Of a DNA stretch of 64,000 nucleotides, positions 27,797-37,507 are shown piece by piece. Source of the DNA: Streptococcus sp. SK643 (GTDB lineage: Bacteria > Bacillota > Bacilli > Lactobacillales > Streptococcaceae). The stretch covers positions 124,001-188,000 of the forward strand of contig NZ_AJMM01000008.1 of NCBI RefSeq assembly GCF_000259505.1, in the 5' to 3' direction. A program made the translations under genes and the position numbers. Numbering within the stretch: the stretch's first letter is position 1; the number at the start of each line of letters is the position of its first letter. The notes beneath the pieces were generated by a model. It ran no database searches. It was not told where the DNA came from and saw nothing but the letters and a program-made list of their open reading frames with translations.

Positions 27797-29209
27797 ATGG
27801 CTGAAGAAAGAGTAGAACCAAAACCAATTGACCTTGGTGAATATAAATTTGGTTTCCATGATGATGTAGAGCCTGTCCTATCGACAGGAAAAGGATTGAA
27901 TGAAGATGTCATTCGTGAACTATCAGCTGCAAAGGGAGAACCTGAGTGGATGCTAGAATTCCGTTTGAAGTCTTATGAAACCTTCAAAAAAATGCCCATG
28001 CAAACTTGGGGAGCAGATTTGTCAGAGATTGACTTTGATGACCTGATCTACTACCAAAAACCATCTGATAAACCAGCTCGTTCATGGGATGATGTTCCTG
28101 AAAAAATCAAAGAAACCTTTGAAAGAATTGGGATTCCGGAAGCTGAGCGTGCTTATCTAGCAGGTGCCTCTGCCCAGTATGAATCAGAAGTGGTTTACCA
28201 CAACATGAAGGAAGAATTCCAGAAATTGGGGATTATCTTTACAGATACGGATTCTGCCCTCAAGGAATACCCAGACTTGTTTAAACAGTACTTTGCTAAG
28301 TTGGTACCGCCAACAGATAACAAGTTAGCTGCCCTTAACTCAGCAGTATGGTCTGGTGGAACCTTTATCTACGTACCAAAAGGTGTCAAAGTTGATATTC
28401 CGCTTCAAACCTACTTCCGTATAAACAATGAAAATACAGGGCAATTTGAACGTACTTTGATTATCGTTGATGAAGGAGCAAGTGTTCATTACGTTGAAGG
28501 ATGTACAGCACCAACTTATTCAAGTAACAGCTTGCATGCGGCCATCGTAGAAATCTTTGCCTTGGATGGAGCTTATATGCGTTATACAACCATCCAGAAC
28601 TGGTCTGATAACGTTTATAACTTAGTGACAAAACGTGCGAAGGCTCAAAAGGATGCCACTGTTGAGTGGATTGATGGTAACTTGGGCGCTAAGACTACTA
28701 TGAAGTATCCATCTGTTTACTTAGATGGAGAAGGTGCGCGTGGTACCATGCTTTCGATCGCTTTTGCAAATGCAGGGCAACACCAGGATACTGGAGCTAA
28801 GATGATCCACAACGCTCCACATACAAGCTCGTCTATCGTGTCTAAATCCATCGCTAAAGGTGGAGGAAAGGTTGACTATCGTGGACAAGTAACCTTTAAT
28901 AAAAACTCTAAGAAATCTGTCTCTCACATCGAATGTGATACCATTATCATGGATGACTTGTCAGCATCAGATACCATTCCGTTTAATGAAATTCACAACT
29001 CTCAAGTTGCTTTGGAGCACGAAGCTAAGGTTTCCAAGATTTCAGAAGAGCAATTGTATTATCTTATGAGTCGTGGTTTGTCAGAGCAAGAAGCAACAGA
29101 GATGATTGTCATGGGATTTGTTGAACCATTCACCAAAGAACTTCCAATGGAATATGCTGTTGAGCTGAACCGTTTGATTAGCTATGAGATGGAAGGTTCT
29201 GTTGGATAA
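27797..29209 (+). CDS. sufB: Fe-S cluster assembly protein SufB
   Basis: The 470-aa scaffold protein has the SufB core [29 protein letters not shown], GWxDG-like [15 protein letters not shown] and the C-terminal [21 protein letters not shown]. Cys in VEGCTAP is a likely cluster or sulfur ligand. The start at 27797 ([10 protein letters not shown]) has AAAGGAT upstream; an in-frame ATG at 27752 would add 15 residues absent from the family. It is the last gene of the operon, before a perfect bidirectional terminator. Confidence 0.96.
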   Translation: MAEERVEPKPIDLGEYKFGFHDDVEPVLSTGKGLNEDVIRELSAAKGEPEWMLEFRLKSYETFKKMPMQTWGADLSEIDFDDLIYYQKPSDKPARSWDDVPEKIKETFERIGIPEAERAYLAGASAQYESEVVYHNMKEEFQKLGIIFTDTDSALKEYPDLFKQYFAKLVPPTDNKLAALNSAVWSGGTFIYVPKGVKVDIPLQTYFRINNENTGQFERTLIIVDEGASVHYVEGCTAPTYSSNSLHAAIVEIFALDGAYMRYTTIQNWSDNVYNLVTKRAKAQKDATVEWIDGNLGAKTTMKYPSVYLDGEGARGTMLSIAFANAGQHQDTGAKMIHNAPHTSSSIVSKSIAKGGGKVDYRGQVTFNKNSKKSVSHIECDTIIMDDLSASDTIPFNEIHNSQVALEHEAKVSKISEEQLYYLMSRGLSEQEATEMIVMGFVEPFTKELPMEYAVELNRLISYEMEGSVG

Positions 29210-29236
29210 GTTTCCAATATAACTCAACTAGAATAT

Positions 29237-29267
29237 AAAAAAATCGCGATTTAATCGCGATTTTTTT
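29237..29267. terminator. Bidirectional terminator between sufB and dacA
   Basis: AAATCGCGAT and ATCGCGATTT form a perfect ten-base-pair stem flanked by A- and T-runs, serving both converging genes. Confidence 0.9.
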
Positions 29268-30507
29268 ATAGTTTTTCATTGATAAAGCGAATGAATTGAT
29301 TCCACCATACTTTTAGGAAAAAACCTTTTTCAACTTTTTTTTCAGATACCATTTCGAAACTTGGACGCTCGGTAGTGATATACCCTTGTCCGATTAAATC
29401 ATTATCTTCATAGATTAGATTTCCAACAACTGTACCTGCTTCAAGGGGAGCAGCAATTGTCTGTGTAGATGGAATGAATTGGATTGATGGTTTAGCTTGT
29501 GTTCCTAAACGTTCAACAAGAGAAATATCTTCTTGGGCAACTGCAGCAACAGCATTTTCTTTTCCATCTTGTACAGGAGTCTTACTATCTTTATAAGCCT
29601 CTCCTTTTTGTACGATTGTGCGAAGTGCAAAATTAGAGGAAATATAGTCCATTAGTGTGGAAGTAGCGGTAAAGCGAGTATAAGGATTGCCATCTTGATG
29701 TTCTGCATTGAGAATGACCGTAATAACTCTCATTCCCTTTTCAACAGTGGTGCCGACAAAAGATTCTCCTGATTTTTCAGTTGTACCTGTTTTTAGTCCA
29801 TCGAATCCACCTCGATAAGCAGGCATTCCTTCTAACATATAGTTTGTAGATGTTATGGTCATACCAGCAAAAGTAGAAGAAGGTTTTTTAGTAATTTCTA
29901 ATACTTGAGGATATTTTCGAATTAGATTACGAGCAACAATAGCAACATCATAAGCACTTAGTTTGTTCTCATCATCTTTGTTTGACCCTGGGTAGATGTT
30001 ATCGCCTAATGTTTGGTTATTAAGACCAGTTGTATTTACAATAGTCCCGTCTTTTATACCCCATTCCATAAGTTTGGCTCTCATATTATCTACAAAGTTT
30101 TTTTCTGAACCAGCAATTTTCTCAGCCAAGGCAATAGCTGCACTGTTAGCACTCGAAACTAAAGTAGCTTCTAACAATTCCGCTACCGTATAATTTCGGG
30201 CCTCCATTGGAAGATTACTTGCTTCAGAATTAGTAGTCAACTTATAGGGATAGTCTGAAATATCAACTGGGGTTGAGAGAGTGATACTACCATTTTCTAA
30301 GGCTTCATAAACAAGATAAACTGTGAGTAATTTTGTAATTGAAGCAATCTCAACAGGTTGAGTAGCATCTTTTTCATAAAGAATTTTACCTGTGTTGGCT
30401 TCAACGGCAATGATATGCTTAGCTGGAATATTTAAGTCTTGAGCATGAACAGTAGAAGCGGAACTGATAAATGTAAGACTTAACAGTGTTAAAATAAATT
30501 TTTTCAT
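29266..30507 (-). CDS. dacA: D-alanyl-D-alanine carboxypeptidase (PBP3/DacA)
   Basis: The 413-aa penicillin-binding protein trims the terminal D-Ala from peptidoglycan pentapeptides outside the membrane. It has a signal peptide, then SITK (nucleophile Ser), SAN and KTGTT motifs in order, and a C-terminal beta-rich domain ending in an amphipathic membrane-binding helix (KVWWNQFIRFINEKL). The streptococcal PBP3 has the same plan. The start has a -10 box nine bases upstream, giving an almost leaderless message. Confidence 0.95.
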   Translation of the reverse strand: MKKFILTLLSLTFISSASTVHAQDLNIPAKHIIAVEANTGKILYEKDATQPVEIASITKLLTVYLVYEALENGSITLSTPVDISDYPYKLTTNSEASNLPMEARNYTVAELLEATLVSSANSAAIALAEKIAGSEKNFVDNMRAKLMEWGIKDGTIVNTTGLNNQTLGDNIYPGSNKDDENKLSAYDVAIVARNLIRKYPQVLEITKKPSSTFAGMTITSTNYMLEGMPAYRGGFDGLKTGTTEKSGESFVGTTVEKGMRVITVILNAEHQDGNPYTRFTATSTLMDYISSNFALRTIVQKGEAYKDSKTPVQDGKENAVAAVAQEDISLVERLGTQAKPSIQFIPSTQTIAAPLEAGTVVGNLIYEDNDLIGQGYITTERPSFEMVSEKKVEKGFFLKVWWNQFIRFINEKL

Positions 30508-30516
30508 AGTAAGAAT

Positions 30517-30525
30517 ATTCTATCA
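30517..30525 (-). promoter_or_regulatory. dacA extended -10 promoter
   Basis: Minus-strand TGA plus TAGAAT (30517-30522) ends nine bases before the dacA ATG, so the leader would be two to three bases. Confidence 0.55.
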
Positions 30526-30581
30526 TAAAGAAAAAAATATTCCCACTTTCATGATATAAGAAAGAAGCTTTTTTGAAAGTG

Positions 30582-30590
30582 TGGTAAAAT
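30582..30590 (+). promoter_or_regulatory. Extended -10 promoter of the AI-2E-family gene
   Basis: TGG plus TAAAAT (30585-30590) lies 19 bases before the ATG at 30610, with GGAGG (30599-30603) between. Unlike the leaderless group this one has a ribosome site. Confidence 0.6.
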
Positions 30591-30609
30591 AGATAAATGG
30601 AGGTAACAC

Positions 30610-31719
30610 ATGTTTCGTAAAAATAAATTATTTTTTTGGACAAGTGAGATTTTATTATTAACAATCATCTTTTATCTATGGAGAGAGATGGGGGCAATTA
30701 TCACACCTTTTGTAACTGTTGCAAATACGATTATGATTCCTTTTTTATTAGGTGGTTTTTTATATTATTTGACCAATCCAATTGTTAATTTTTTAGAAAA
30801 ATATCTCAAAATTAATCGTTTAATTGGTATTTTAATGACCTTGTGTGCACTCATTTTTGGACTAGTTATTGGCTTTATTTATCTGTTACCGATTTTGATC
30901 AATCAGTTGACTAGTTTGATTGCAACAAGCCAAACTATTTACGGTAGAATACAAGATTTAATTATCGATTTGTCTACTTATCCAGCCTTCAAAAATTTGG
31001 ATATTCAAGCAAGTATTCAACAGCTAAATCTTTCTTATGTAGACATTTTGCAAAATATTTTAAATAGTGTTACCAATAGTGTAGGCAGTATCATATCAGC
31101 TCTCTTTAGTACTGTGTTGATTATTATTATGACTCCGGTATTTTTGATTTATTTTTTACTAGATGGCAATAAATTTTTACCTATGCTAGAAAGAACTATA
31201 TTAAAGAATGATCGATTGCGTATCGCTGGTTTGTTAAAAAATCTGAATGCTACAATTGCTCGATATATTAGTGGTGTTTCGATTGATGCTTTTATCATTG
31301 GATGTTTAGCTTATATCGGTTACAGTGTTATAGGGTTAAAATATGCATTGGTATTTGCTATTTTTTCTGGTTTAGCAAATTTAATCCCTTATGTGGGACC
31401 AAGTATTGGCTTGATTCCGATGATTATTGCCAATGTCTTTACTGATCCTCATAGAATGCTAATTGCAGTTGTTTACATGCTAATCATTCAACAAGTGGAT
31501 GGAAATATTCTCTACCCTCGTATCGTAGGTGGTGTGATGAAGGTCCATCCAATTACGATTTTAGTATTACTTTTGTTATCAAGTAATATCTATGGTGTCA
31601 TTGGTATGATTGTTGCAGTACCAACCTATTCTATCTTAAAAGAAATTTCTAAGTTTTTATCACGTTTGTATGAAAATCATAAAATCATGCAAGAGCGAGA
31701 GAGAGAATTATCTAAGTAA
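30610..31719 (+). CDS. AI-2E family membrane protein
   Basis: The 369-aa protein has eight or so hydrophobic helices and the family pattern: paired N-terminal helices, a long extracellular-type loop, then GLANLIPYVGPSIGLIPMII and GNILYPRIVGGVMKVHPITIL. The family (PF01594) includes exporters and ion antiporters; autoinducer-2 export by TqsA is only one reported role. Substrate unknown. It is divergent from dacA and ends at its own terminator. Confidence 0.85.
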   Translation: MFRKNKLFFWTSEILLLTIIFYLWREMGAIITPFVTVANTIMIPFLLGGFLYYLTNPIVNFLEKYLKINRLIGILMTLCALIFGLVIGFIYLLPILINQLTSLIATSQTIYGRIQDLIIDLSTYPAFKNLDIQASIQQLNLSYVDILQNILNSVTNSVGSIISALFSTVLIIIMTPVFLIYFLLDGNKFLPMLERTILKNDRLRIAGLLKNLNATIARYISGVSIDAFIIGCLAYIGYSVIGLKYALVFAIFSGLANLIPYVGPSIGLIPMIIANVFTDPHRMLIAVVYMLIIQQVDGNILYPRIVGGVMKVHPITILVLLLLSSNIYGVIGMIVAVPTYSILKEISKFLSRLYENHKIMQERERELSK

Positions 31720-31749
31720 AAATCAGGGTCACCTGATTTTTATTTTTTT
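31720..31749 (+). terminator. Terminator of the AI-2E-family gene
   Basis: AAATCAGG and CCTGATTT close a four-base loop and are followed by a T-rich run. Confidence 0.85.
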
Positions 31750-31825
31750 AGAAGCCTAGAATAGGATGGAAATTGTTGGAAGGATTGGTAGAATAAGAAT
31801 AATTCGCAAAATCTTTGTAAAACAC

Positions 31826-31853
31826 TTGCAATTTAGCTGAAATTTGATAAAAT
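31826..31853 (+). promoter_or_regulatory. tuf promoter
   Basis: TTGCAA (31826-31831), 16 bases, then TAAAAT (31848-31853) preceded by TGA. The leader is about 65 bases and ends in a GGAGG at 31909-31913. Confidence 0.75.
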
Positions 31854-31924
31854 AGTAAGGAAAGTTAGACTGTATTGCCTACTGTCTATCTATAAAATAT
31901 ATTTTATTGGAGGCTTTTACTCAA

Positions 31925-33121
31925 ATGGCAAAAGAAAAATACGATCGTAGTAAACCGCACGTTAACATTGGTACTATCGGACACGTTGACCACGGTAAAA
32001 CTACCCTAACTGCAGCAATCACAACTGTTTTGGCACGTCGCTTGCCTTCATCAGTTAACCAACCTAAAGACTATGCGTCTATCGATGCTGCTCCAGAAGA
32101 ACGCGAACGCGGTATCACTATCAACACTGCGCACGTTGAGTACGAAACTGAAAAACGTCACTATGCTCACATCGACGCTCCAGGACACGCGGACTACGTT
32201 AAAAACATGATCACTGGTGCTGCTCAAATGGACGGAGCTATCCTTGTAGTAGCTTCAACTGACGGACCAATGCCTCAAACTCGTGAGCACATCCTTCTTT
32301 CACGTCAGGTTGGTGTTAAACACCTTATCGTCTTCATGAACAAAGTTGACTTGGTTGACGACGAAGAATTGCTTGAGTTGGTTGAAATGGAAATCCGTGA
32401 CCTCTTGTCAGAATACGACTTCCCAGGTGACGATCTTCCAGTTATCCAAGGTTCAGCTCTTAAAGCCCTTGAAGGTGACACTAAATACGAAGACATCGTT
32501 ATGGAATTGATGAACACAGTTGATGAGTACATCCCAGAACCAGAGCGTGATACTGACAAACCATTGCTTCTTCCAGTCGAAGACGTATTCTCAATCACTG
32601 GACGTGGTACAGTTGCTTCAGGACGTATCGACCGTGGTATCGTTAAAGTCAACGACGAAATCGAAATCGTTGGTCTTAAAGAAGAAACTCATAAAGCAGT
32701 TGTAACTGGTGTTGAAATGTTCCGTAAACAACTTGACGAAGGTCTTGCTGGAGATAACGTAGGTGTCCTTCTTCGTGGTGTTCAACGTGACGAAATCGAA
32801 CGTGGACAAGTTATCGCTAAACCAGGTTCAATCAACCCACACACTAAATTCAAAGGTGAAGTTTACATCCTTTCTAAAGAAGAAGGTGGACGTCACACTC
32901 CATTCTTCAACAACTACCGTCCACAATTCTACTTCCGTACTACTGACGTTACAGGTTCAATTGAACTTCCAGCAGGTACTGAAATGGTAATGCCTGGTGA
33001 TAACGTGACAATCGACGTTGAGTTGATCCACCCAATCGCCGTAGAACAAGGTACTACATTCTCTATCCGTGAGGGTGGACGTACTGTTGGTTCAGGTATG
33101 GTTACAGAAATCGAAGCTTAA
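31925..33121 (+). CDS. tuf: Elongation factor Tu
   Basis: The 398-aa GTPase brings aminoacyl-tRNA to the ribosome. G motifs are [10 protein letters not shown], the switch [21 protein letters not shown] and NKVD; domains II and III follow with complete motifs. I use ATG 31925 ([10 protein letters not shown]); the open frame runs back to a TTG at 31907 that lies on the ribosome site. Codon use is the strongly biased kind of highly expressed genes. It has its own promoter and terminator. Confidence 0.98.
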   Translation: MAKEKYDRSKPHVNIGTIGHVDHGKTTLTAAITTVLARRLPSSVNQPKDYASIDAAPEERERGITINTAHVEYETEKRHYAHIDAPGHADYVKNMITGAAQMDGAILVVASTDGPMPQTREHILLSRQVGVKHLIVFMNKVDLVDDEELLELVEMEIRDLLSEYDFPGDDLPVIQGSALKALEGDTKYEDIVMELMNTVDEYIPEPERDTDKPLLLPVEDVFSITGRGTVASGRIDRGIVKVNDEIEIVGLKEETHKAVVTGVEMFRKQLDEGLAGDNVGVLLRGVQRDEIERGQVIAKPGSINPHTKFKGEVYILSKEEGGRHTPFFNNYRPQFYFRTTDVTGSIELPAGTEMVMPGDNVTIDVELIHPIAVEQGTTFSIREGGRTVGSGMVTEIEA

Positions 33122-33167
33122 TTCGATTTAGTTCCCAGAAGAACAATTATTTAAGTCAGACACTAGA

Positions 33168-33197
33168 AGAATCTTGCTATGCAAGGTTCTTTTTTTA
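33168..33197 (+). terminator. tuf terminator
   Basis: GAATCTTGC and GCAAGGTTC close a three-base loop and are followed by eight T. Confidence 0.9.
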
Positions 33198-33243
33198 TAA
33201 CTACAATAGAAGCCCCTCTGCTGTAGCGGTATATTAGTTTTTT

Positions 33244-33252
33244 TGGTATAAT
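33244..33252 (+). promoter_or_regulatory. Extended -10, leaderless promoter of ylxM
   Basis: TGG plus TATAAT (33247-33252) lies seven bases before the ATG at 33260, with no ribosome site and no -35. Confidence 0.7.
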
Positions 33253-33259
33253 ATAGGTT

Positions 33260-33592
33260 ATGGAAATTGAAAAAACCAATCGCATGAATGCGCTTTTTGA
33301 ATTTTATGCTGCACTTTTGACGGACAAGCAAATGAACTATATTGAACTTTATTATGCAGATGACTATAGTCTTGCTGAAATTGCTGAAGAGTTCGGTGTT
33401 AGTCGACAAGCAGTCTATGATAATATCAAGCGGACAGAAAAGATTCTGGAAGATTATGAGATGAAATTGCACATGTACTCGGACTACATTGTCCGCAGTC
33501 AGATTTTTGACCAGATTTTGGAGCGCTATCCCAAGGATAACTTTCTGCAGGAGCAAGTCGAAATTTTAACAAGTATTGATAATAGGGAGTAA
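33260..33592 (+). CDS. ylxM: SRP-associated helix-turn-helix protein YlxM
   Basis: The 110-aa protein has a sigma-70 region 4-like helix-turn-helix ([28 protein letters not shown], about residues 36-63 in pieces). YlxM proteins accompany ffh in Gram-positive bacteria and have been linked to the signal recognition particle in S. mutans. It starts seven bases after a -10 box. Its stop is two bases before a small open frame that leads into ffh. Confidence 0.9.
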   Translation: MEIEKTNRMNALFEFYAALLTDKQMNYIELYYADDYSLAEIAEEFGVSRQAVYDNIKRTEKILEDYEMKLHMYSDYIVRSQIFDQILERYPKDNFLQEQVEILTSIDNRE

Positions 33593-33594
33593 CC

Positions 33595-33810
33595 ATAGGT
33601 AGTCTTGTCATTTATAAAGGAATAACTTGTGAGCTATTACCTGCTGAGGAACCCTTCCCGATTAGATTACGAATTCTCTCGCGTGACGATCTCTCTAGAG
33701 ATTTGCAGATAGGCTTTAGCTGTTGGGGATATCCAACTGAAATCATGAAAGCAGTCACACCTGAAGAATTTGAGTGTTTGCAGCATTTCGGTCGATTTCC
33801 ACTGAATTGA
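33595..33810 (+). CDS. Putative 71-aa protein with an ATA start between ylxM and ffh
   Basis: An open frame of 71 codons fills the ylxM-ffh gap in full. It reads (M)GSLVIYKGITCELLPAEE ... WGYPTEIMKAVTPEEFECL ... FGRFPLN and has normal coding composition. There is no ATG, GTG or TTG at its head. The codon at the right place is ATA (33595), five bases after AGGGAG and two bases after the ylxM stop, so reinitiation could start it. Alternatives: a recently mutated start, making it a pseudogene, or a sequence error. No family recognised. Confidence 0.55.
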   Translation: MGSLVIYKGITCELLPAEEPFPIRLRILSRDDLSRDLQIGFSCWGYPTEIMKAVTPEEFECLQHFGRFPLN

Positions 33811-33829
33811 TTAAATAGAGGAGTAAAAC

Positions 33830-35401
33830 ATGGCATTTGAAAGTTTAACAGAACGTTTGCAGAACGTCTTTAAAAATCTACGTAAGAAAGGAAAAATCTC
33901 TGAGGCTGATGTCCAAGAAGCAACAAAAGAGATTCGCTTGGCCTTGTTGGAAGCCGACGTTGCTTTACCAGTTGTGAAGGACTTTATCAAGAAAGTTCGT
34001 GAGCGTGCGGTCGGGCATGAGGTCATTGATACCCTTAATCCTGCGCAACAGATTATCAAAATTGTTGACGAGGAATTGACAGCTGTTTTAGGATCTGATA
34101 CAGCAGAGATTATCAAGTCACCTAAGATTCCTACAATCATTATGATGGTTGGTTTGCAGGGGGCTGGTAAAACAACTTTTGCTGGTAAATTGGCTAACAA
34201 ACTCAAGAAAGAAGAAAATGCTCGTCCTTTGATGATTGCGGCGGATATTTATCGTCCAGCTGCCATTGATCAGCTGAAGACACTGGGACAACAAATTGAT
34301 GTGCCTGTCTTCGCACTTGGAACAGAGGTTCCAGCTGTTGAGATTGTCCGTCAAGGTTTGGAACAAGCCCAAGTAAACCACAATGATTATGTCTTGATTG
34401 ATACGGCAGGGCGTTTGCAGATTGATGAGCTTTTGATGAATGAGCTTCGAGATGTCAAAGCGCTGGCTCAACCAAATGAAATATTGCTTGTAATTGATGC
34501 TATGATTGGTCAGGAAGCGGCCAATGTTGCGCGTGAGTTTAATGCTCAGTTAGAGGTGACTGGGGTTATCCTTACTAAGATTGATGGCGATACTCGTGGT
34601 GGTGCAGCTCTGTCTGTTCGTCACATAACTGGAAAACCTATCAAGTTCACTGGTACGGGTGAAAAGATTACGGACATTGAAACTTTCCACCCAGATCGTA
34701 TGTCAAGCCGTATTCTTGGCATGGGGGATATGTTGACATTGATTGAGAAAGCTTCTCAAGAATATGATCAACAAAAAGCCCTTGAAATGGCTGAGAAGAT
34801 GCGGGAAAACACCTTTGATTTCAATGATTTCATTGATCAGTTAGATCAGGTGCAAAACATGGGACCAATGGAAGACTTGCTCAAGATGATTCCGGGTATG
34901 GCTAACAATCCAGCCCTTCAAAATATGAAGGTAGATGAGCGCCAGATTGCTCGCAAACGCGCCATTGTATCTTCTATGACACCTGAAGAACGTGAAAATC
35001 CAGATTTGTTAAATCCAAGCCGTCGCCGTCGTATCGCTGTAGGTTCTGGAAATACATTTGTCGAAGTCAATAAATTCATCAAGGACTTTAACCAGGCTAA
35101 ACAACTCATGCAAGGTGTTATGTCTGGAGATATGAACAAGATGATGAAGCAGATGGGAATCAATCCAAACAACCTTCCTAAAAATATGCCAAATATGGGA
35201 GGCATGGATATGTCTGCCCTTGAAGGAATGATGGGACAAGGTGGTATGCCTGACTTGTCAGCTCTTGGAGGAGCAGGAATGCCAGATATGAGCCAGATGT
35301 TTGGTGGAGGTATCAAAGGTAAAATCGGTGAATTTGCTATGAAACAGTCCATGAAACGAATGGCAAACAAAATGAAAAAAGCTAAGAAGAAACGTAAGTA
35401 A
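33830..35401 (+). CDS. ffh: Signal recognition particle GTPase Ffh
   Basis: The 523-aa protein targets membrane and secreted proteins to the translocon with 4.5S RNA and FtsY. The N domain is followed by the G domain (GLQGAGKTT, DTAGRLQID, TKIDGDTRGG) and a methionine-rich M domain from about residue 300, with a repetitive Met/Gly tail (NMGGMDMSALEGMMGQGG) and a lysine-rich end. AGAGGAG precedes the ATG. It forms a unit with ylxM and the small frame between. Confidence 0.97.
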   Translation: MAFESLTERLQNVFKNLRKKGKISEADVQEATKEIRLALLEADVALPVVKDFIKKVRERAVGHEVIDTLNPAQQIIKIVDEELTAVLGSDTAEIIKSPKIPTIIMMVGLQGAGKTTFAGKLANKLKKEENARPLMIAADIYRPAAIDQLKTLGQQIDVPVFALGTEVPAVEIVRQGLEQAQVNHNDYVLIDTAGRLQIDELLMNELRDVKALAQPNEILLVIDAMIGQEAANVAREFNAQLEVTGVILTKIDGDTRGGAALSVRHITGKPIKFTGTGEKITDIETFHPDRMSSRILGMGDMLTLIEKASQEYDQQKALEMAEKMRENTFDFNDFIDQLDQVQNMGPMEDLLKMIPGMANNPALQNMKVDERQIARKRAIVSSMTPEERENPDLLNPSRRRRIAVGSGNTFVEVNKFIKDFNQAKQLMQGVMSGDMNKMMKQMGINPNNLPKNMPNMGGMDMSALEGMMGQGGMPDLSALGGAGMPDMSQMFGGGIKGKIGEFAMKQSMKRMANKMKKAKKKRK

Positions 35402-35415
35402 AATTTAATAAAAAA

Positions 35416-35474
35416 TGACCTGTATCTAAAAGTTAGATAAATTCCTAATTTTTAGATACAGGTTATCTATTTTC
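35416..35474 (+). terminator. ffh terminator-like stem-loop
   Basis: ACCTGTATCTAAAA and TTTTAGATACAGGT (with a few unpaired bases) form a long stem. The T-run after it is imperfect, so it may act with a partner or mainly protect the 3' end. Confidence 0.6.
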
Positions 35475-35573
35475 AGATAAAAAATTTTATCTTTTAATGA
35501 CTTAGTTTTTCTATTATCTCAATAAGGACATTTTTGATAGTTTATAGATAGAGGAACTACTAAAGAAAGGTAT

Positions 35574-35599
35574 AAAAAAACTGCACCAAGATGCAGTTT
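35574..35599 (-). terminator. Terminator of tRNA-Ser
   Basis: AAACTGCA and TGCAGTTT form a perfect eight-base-pair stem and are followed on the minus strand by seven T, ten bases beyond the tRNA. Confidence 0.85.
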
Positions 35600-35609
35600 G
35601 AATCATTTA

Positions 35610-35697
35610 CGGAAGACATGGGATTCGAACCCACGCACGCTGTTACACGCCTACCGCGTTTCCAACACGGCCTCTTAAGCCTCTTGAGTAATCTTCC
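35610..35697 (-). tRNA. tRNA-Ser (GGA)
   Basis: On the minus strand the acceptor GGAAGAT pairs with GTCTTCC and a G discriminator follows. The anticodon loop GTTGGAAAC gives GGA. A long variable arm (class II) and GGTTCGAATCC are present; CCA is not encoded. Confidence 0.95.
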
Positions 35698-35798
35698 AAT
35701 ACTTACTAAAATAGTCTACCATAAAGGTTCTTATCTTGCAATAAAAATTCTGGAAATAAGAAAAATGATAGTTTTTGAAAGAAAGTGATAAAAAATGA

Positions 35799-35826
35799 TT
35801 GACTTTTAAAAATAGTATGATAGAAT
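35799..35826 (+). promoter_or_regulatory. fruRKA promoter
   Basis: TTGACT (35799-35804), 16 bases, then TAGAAT (35821-35826) preceded by TGA. The expected start of transcription falls at the first base of the cre. Confidence 0.8.
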
Positions 35827-35832
35827 GAATAG

Positions 35833-35846
35833 TGTAAACGATATCA
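35833..35846 (+). promoter_or_regulatory. cre (CcpA site) at the fru operon start site
   Basis: TGTAAACGATATCA fits the cre consensus TGWAANCGNTNWCA at every position. It covers about +1 to +14 of the predicted message. Confidence 0.8.
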
Positions 35847-35858
35847 GGAGGTGGTTTG

Positions 35859-36599
35859 GTGTTAAAAACAGAGCGTAAGCAACTGATTTTAGAGGAGTTA
35901 AATCAACATCATGTAGTTTCACTAGAAAAATTAGTTAGTTTGCTAGAGACCTCAGAATCAACGGTACGAAGAGACTTGGATGAGCTGGAGTCTGAAAACA
36001 AGCTTCGTCGCGTGCATGGTGGAGCAGAATTACCCCACTCCTTGCAGGAAGAAGAAACCATTCAAGAAAAATCTGTCAAAAACCTTCAAGAGAAGAAGTT
36101 GTTAGCTCAGAAAGCAGCCTCTCTCATCAAGGAACAAGATGTCATCTTTATCGATGCAGGAACAACAACTGCTTTTTTGATTCATGAATTGGTCAATAAG
36201 AATATTACAGTCGTGACCAACTCGATTCACCATGCTGCTCAGTTGGTTGAAAAGCAGATTCCAACTGTCATGGTTGGAGGAAGTGTCAAGATGGCGACAG
36301 ATGCTAGCATCGGGGGCGTTGCTCTTAACCAGATTAACCAATTGCACTTTGACCGTGCCTTTATCGGGATGAATGGTGTGGACGATGGCTATTATACGAC
36401 TCCTGATATGGAAGAGGGGGCTGTGAAGCGTGCTATTTTAGAAAATGCCAAACAGACTTATGTCTTGGTGGATTCGTCAAAAATTGGACAAACTTGCTTT
36501 GCCAAGGTAGCACCACTCAAACGAGCAATTATTGTCACAAGTCAAGGGAATGAGCTCTTGCAGGCTATTAAGGAGAAAACGGAGGTAATAGAAGTATGA
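35859..36599 (+). CDS. fruR: DeoR-family fructose operon regulator
   Basis: The 246-aa repressor has an N-terminal helix-turn-helix (ERKQLILEELNQH, SESTVRRDLDELE) and a DeoR sugar-phosphate sensor domain with DAGTTTAFLIHEL. I choose the GTG at 35859, seven bases after AGGAGG, giving MLKTERKQ; a TTG one codon earlier is too near the ribosome site. It overlaps fruK by ATGA, so the repressor is made with the enzymes it controls. Fructose-1-phosphate is the likely inducer. Confidence 0.93.
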   Translation: MLKTERKQLILEELNQHHVVSLEKLVSLLETSESTVRRDLDELESENKLRRVHGGAELPHSLQEEETIQEKSVKNLQEKKLLAQKAASLIKEQDVIFIDAGTTTAFLIHELVNKNITVVTNSIHHAAQLVEKQIPTVMVGGSVKMATDASIGGVALNQINQLHFDRAFIGMNGVDDGYYTTPDMEEGAVKRAILENAKQTYVLVDSSKIGQTCFAKVAPLKRAIIVTSQGNELLQAIKEKTEVIEV

Positions 36600-37507
36600 T
36601 TTATACAGTCACACTCAATCCATCCATTGACTATATCGTGCGTTTGGATCAAGTCCATGTCGGTAGTGTCAATCGTATGGACAGTGATGATAAGTTTGCT
36701 GGTGGGAAAGGAATCAATGTCAGTCGTGTCTTGAAACGCTTGGGTATTCCAAATACTGCTACGGGATTTATCGGTGGCTTTACTGGTAAATTTATCACTG
36801 ATACTTTGGTAGAGGAAGAAATCGAGACACGTTTTGTCCAAGTAGCAGAAGACACTCGTATCAATGTCAAGATTAAAGCGGACCAAGAAACAGAAATCAA
36901 CGGGACTGGTCCAACTGTTGAGCTAGCTCAGTTAGAAGAATTGAAAGCTATTTTATCGAGTCTGACTGCAGAAGACACGGTTGTCTTTGCTGGTTCAAGT
37001 GCTAAAAATCTAGGCAATGTCATCTACAAGGATCTAATTGCCTTGACGCGCCAGACTGGTGCGCAAGTGGTTTGTGACTTTGAAGGAAAGACCTTGATTG
37101 ATAGTTTGGACTACCAGCCACTTTTGGTCAAACCAAACAATCACGAACTTGGAGCGATTTTTGGGGTTAAACTCGAAAGTTTGGACCAAATCGAGAAATA
37201 CGCGCGAGAGTTATTGGCTAAAGGTGCTCAAAACGTGATTATCTCTATGGCTGGTGACGGTGCTCTTCTTGTCACATCTGAGGGAGCTTACTTTGCTAAA
37301 CCTATCAAGGGAACAGTTAAAAATTCAGTTGGGGCTGGTGACTCTATGGTTGCTGGATTCACAGGTGAATTTGTCAAATCAAAAGATGCAGTAGAAGCCT
37401 TCAAATGGGGAGTGGCTTGCGGAACGGCAACCACCTTCTCGGATGACTTGGCAACAGCGGAATTTATTAAAGAAACATATGAAAAAGTTGAGGTAGAAAA
37501 ACGATGA
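36596..37507 (+). CDS. fruK: 1-phosphofructokinase
   Basis: The 303-aa PfkB-family kinase turns fructose-1-phosphate into fructose-1,6-bisphosphate. It starts MIYTVTLNPSIDY, has FAGGKGINVSRVLKRLG for substrate binding and the catalytic anion-hole motif NSVGAGDSMVAGF. ATGA overlaps join it to fruR before and fruA after. Confidence 0.96.
   Translation: MIYTVTLNPSIDYIVRLDQVHVGSVNRMDSDDKFAGGKGINVSRVLKRLGIPNTATGFIGGFTGKFITDTLVEEEIETRFVQVAEDTRINVKIKADQETEINGTGPTVELAQLEELKAILSSLTAEDTVVFAGSSAKNLGNVIYKDLIALTRQTGAQVVCDFEGKTLIDSLDYQPLLVKPNNHELGAIFGVKLESLDQIEKYARELLAKGAQNVIISMAGDGALLVTSEGAYFAKPIKGTVKNSVGAGDSMVAGFTGEFVKSKDAVEAFKWGVACGTATTFSDDLATAEFIKETYEKVEVEKR

Noticed and set aside
33668..33675. TACGAATT, resembling the late-competence cin-box TACGAATA
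   Set aside because: It lies inside the small frame ahead of ffh, with a mismatch and no T-run or gene at the right distance.
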